DNA of 13,804 nucleotides, from NCBI GenBank assembly GCA_943330925.2, contig CALQJP020000030.1, positions 1 through 13,804 on the forward strand. The letters are read 5' to 3'. The first letter of the stretch is position 1. Each line of letters begins with the position of its first letter. Position numbers and translations under genes: made by a program. The notes beneath the pieces were generated by a model. That model searched no databases and was not told where the DNA came from. It worked only from the letters and a program-made list of their open reading frames with translations. The DNA comes from Chryseobacterium gleum (GTDB lineage: Bacteria > Bacteroidota > Bacteroidia > Flavobacteriales_D > Sanyastnellaceae). Below are positions 13,789 to 13,804 of the stretch, piece after piece.

Positions 13789-13804
13789 AAACAATTGATT
13801 CACC

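Noticed and set aside
13535..13803. Several 60-80 residue frames on both strands at the right edge
   Set aside because: They result from high GC and palindromes, overlap each other on both strands and resemble no known protein.

Overview
The window looks like a stretch of chromosome from a Bacteroidetes bacterium, most likely of the Flavobacteriales type. Four things point there: a primary sigma factor of only 289 residues without region 1.1; promoter boxes of the TTG / TAnnTTTG kind instead of TTGACA/TATAAT; no clear Shine-Dalgarno sequences before most starts; and family members typical of the phylum (a short MenE, DUF1573, DUF4920 and FKBP lipoproteins, IS1096/pRiA4b-like protein). Most of the content is housekeeping. 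I found no CRISPR array, phage, insertion sequence, toxin-antitoxin pair or defence system.

Bases 1-3120 (+) hold a tightly coupled operon: the 3' end of a DUF418-like membrane protein, menC, menE and rdgB. Each pair is joined by an ATGA overlap. MenC and MenE are consecutive steps of menaquinone synthesis and RdgB cleans the nucleotide pool. A band-7/SPFH membrane protein follows (3192-4121), then an 8-bp tandem repeat and a terminator-like hairpin.

Bases 4378-9769 contain an unidentified two-helix membrane protein (+), which meets an orphan OmpR-type response regulator (-) tail to tail with overlapping stop codons. A run of minus-strand genes follows: DUF4920 His-rich lipoprotein, yajC, DUF1573 lipoprotein, a pRiA4b ORF-3-like acidic protein, a TPR membrane protein, thioredoxin and an FKBP-type prolyl isomerase lipoprotein. 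Much of this set concerns the cell envelope, protein export and protein folding.

Bases 9955-13427 (+) carry rpsO, pnp and rpoD, a core RNA and translation block with a strong terminator after rpsO and another after rpoD. Bases 13428-13804 have no gene; they hold the rpoD terminator, a 7-bp tandem repeat and a GC-rich cluster of palindromes and direct repeats that continues to the window edge.

The most unusual signals are in the gaps. Separate intergenic arrays have 7- or 8-bp periods, two candidate promoters share the layout TTG-N18-TAATTTCG, and the right edge has the GC-rich palindromic cluster. All identifications come from reading the sequence and from memory of protein families; no database search was run.
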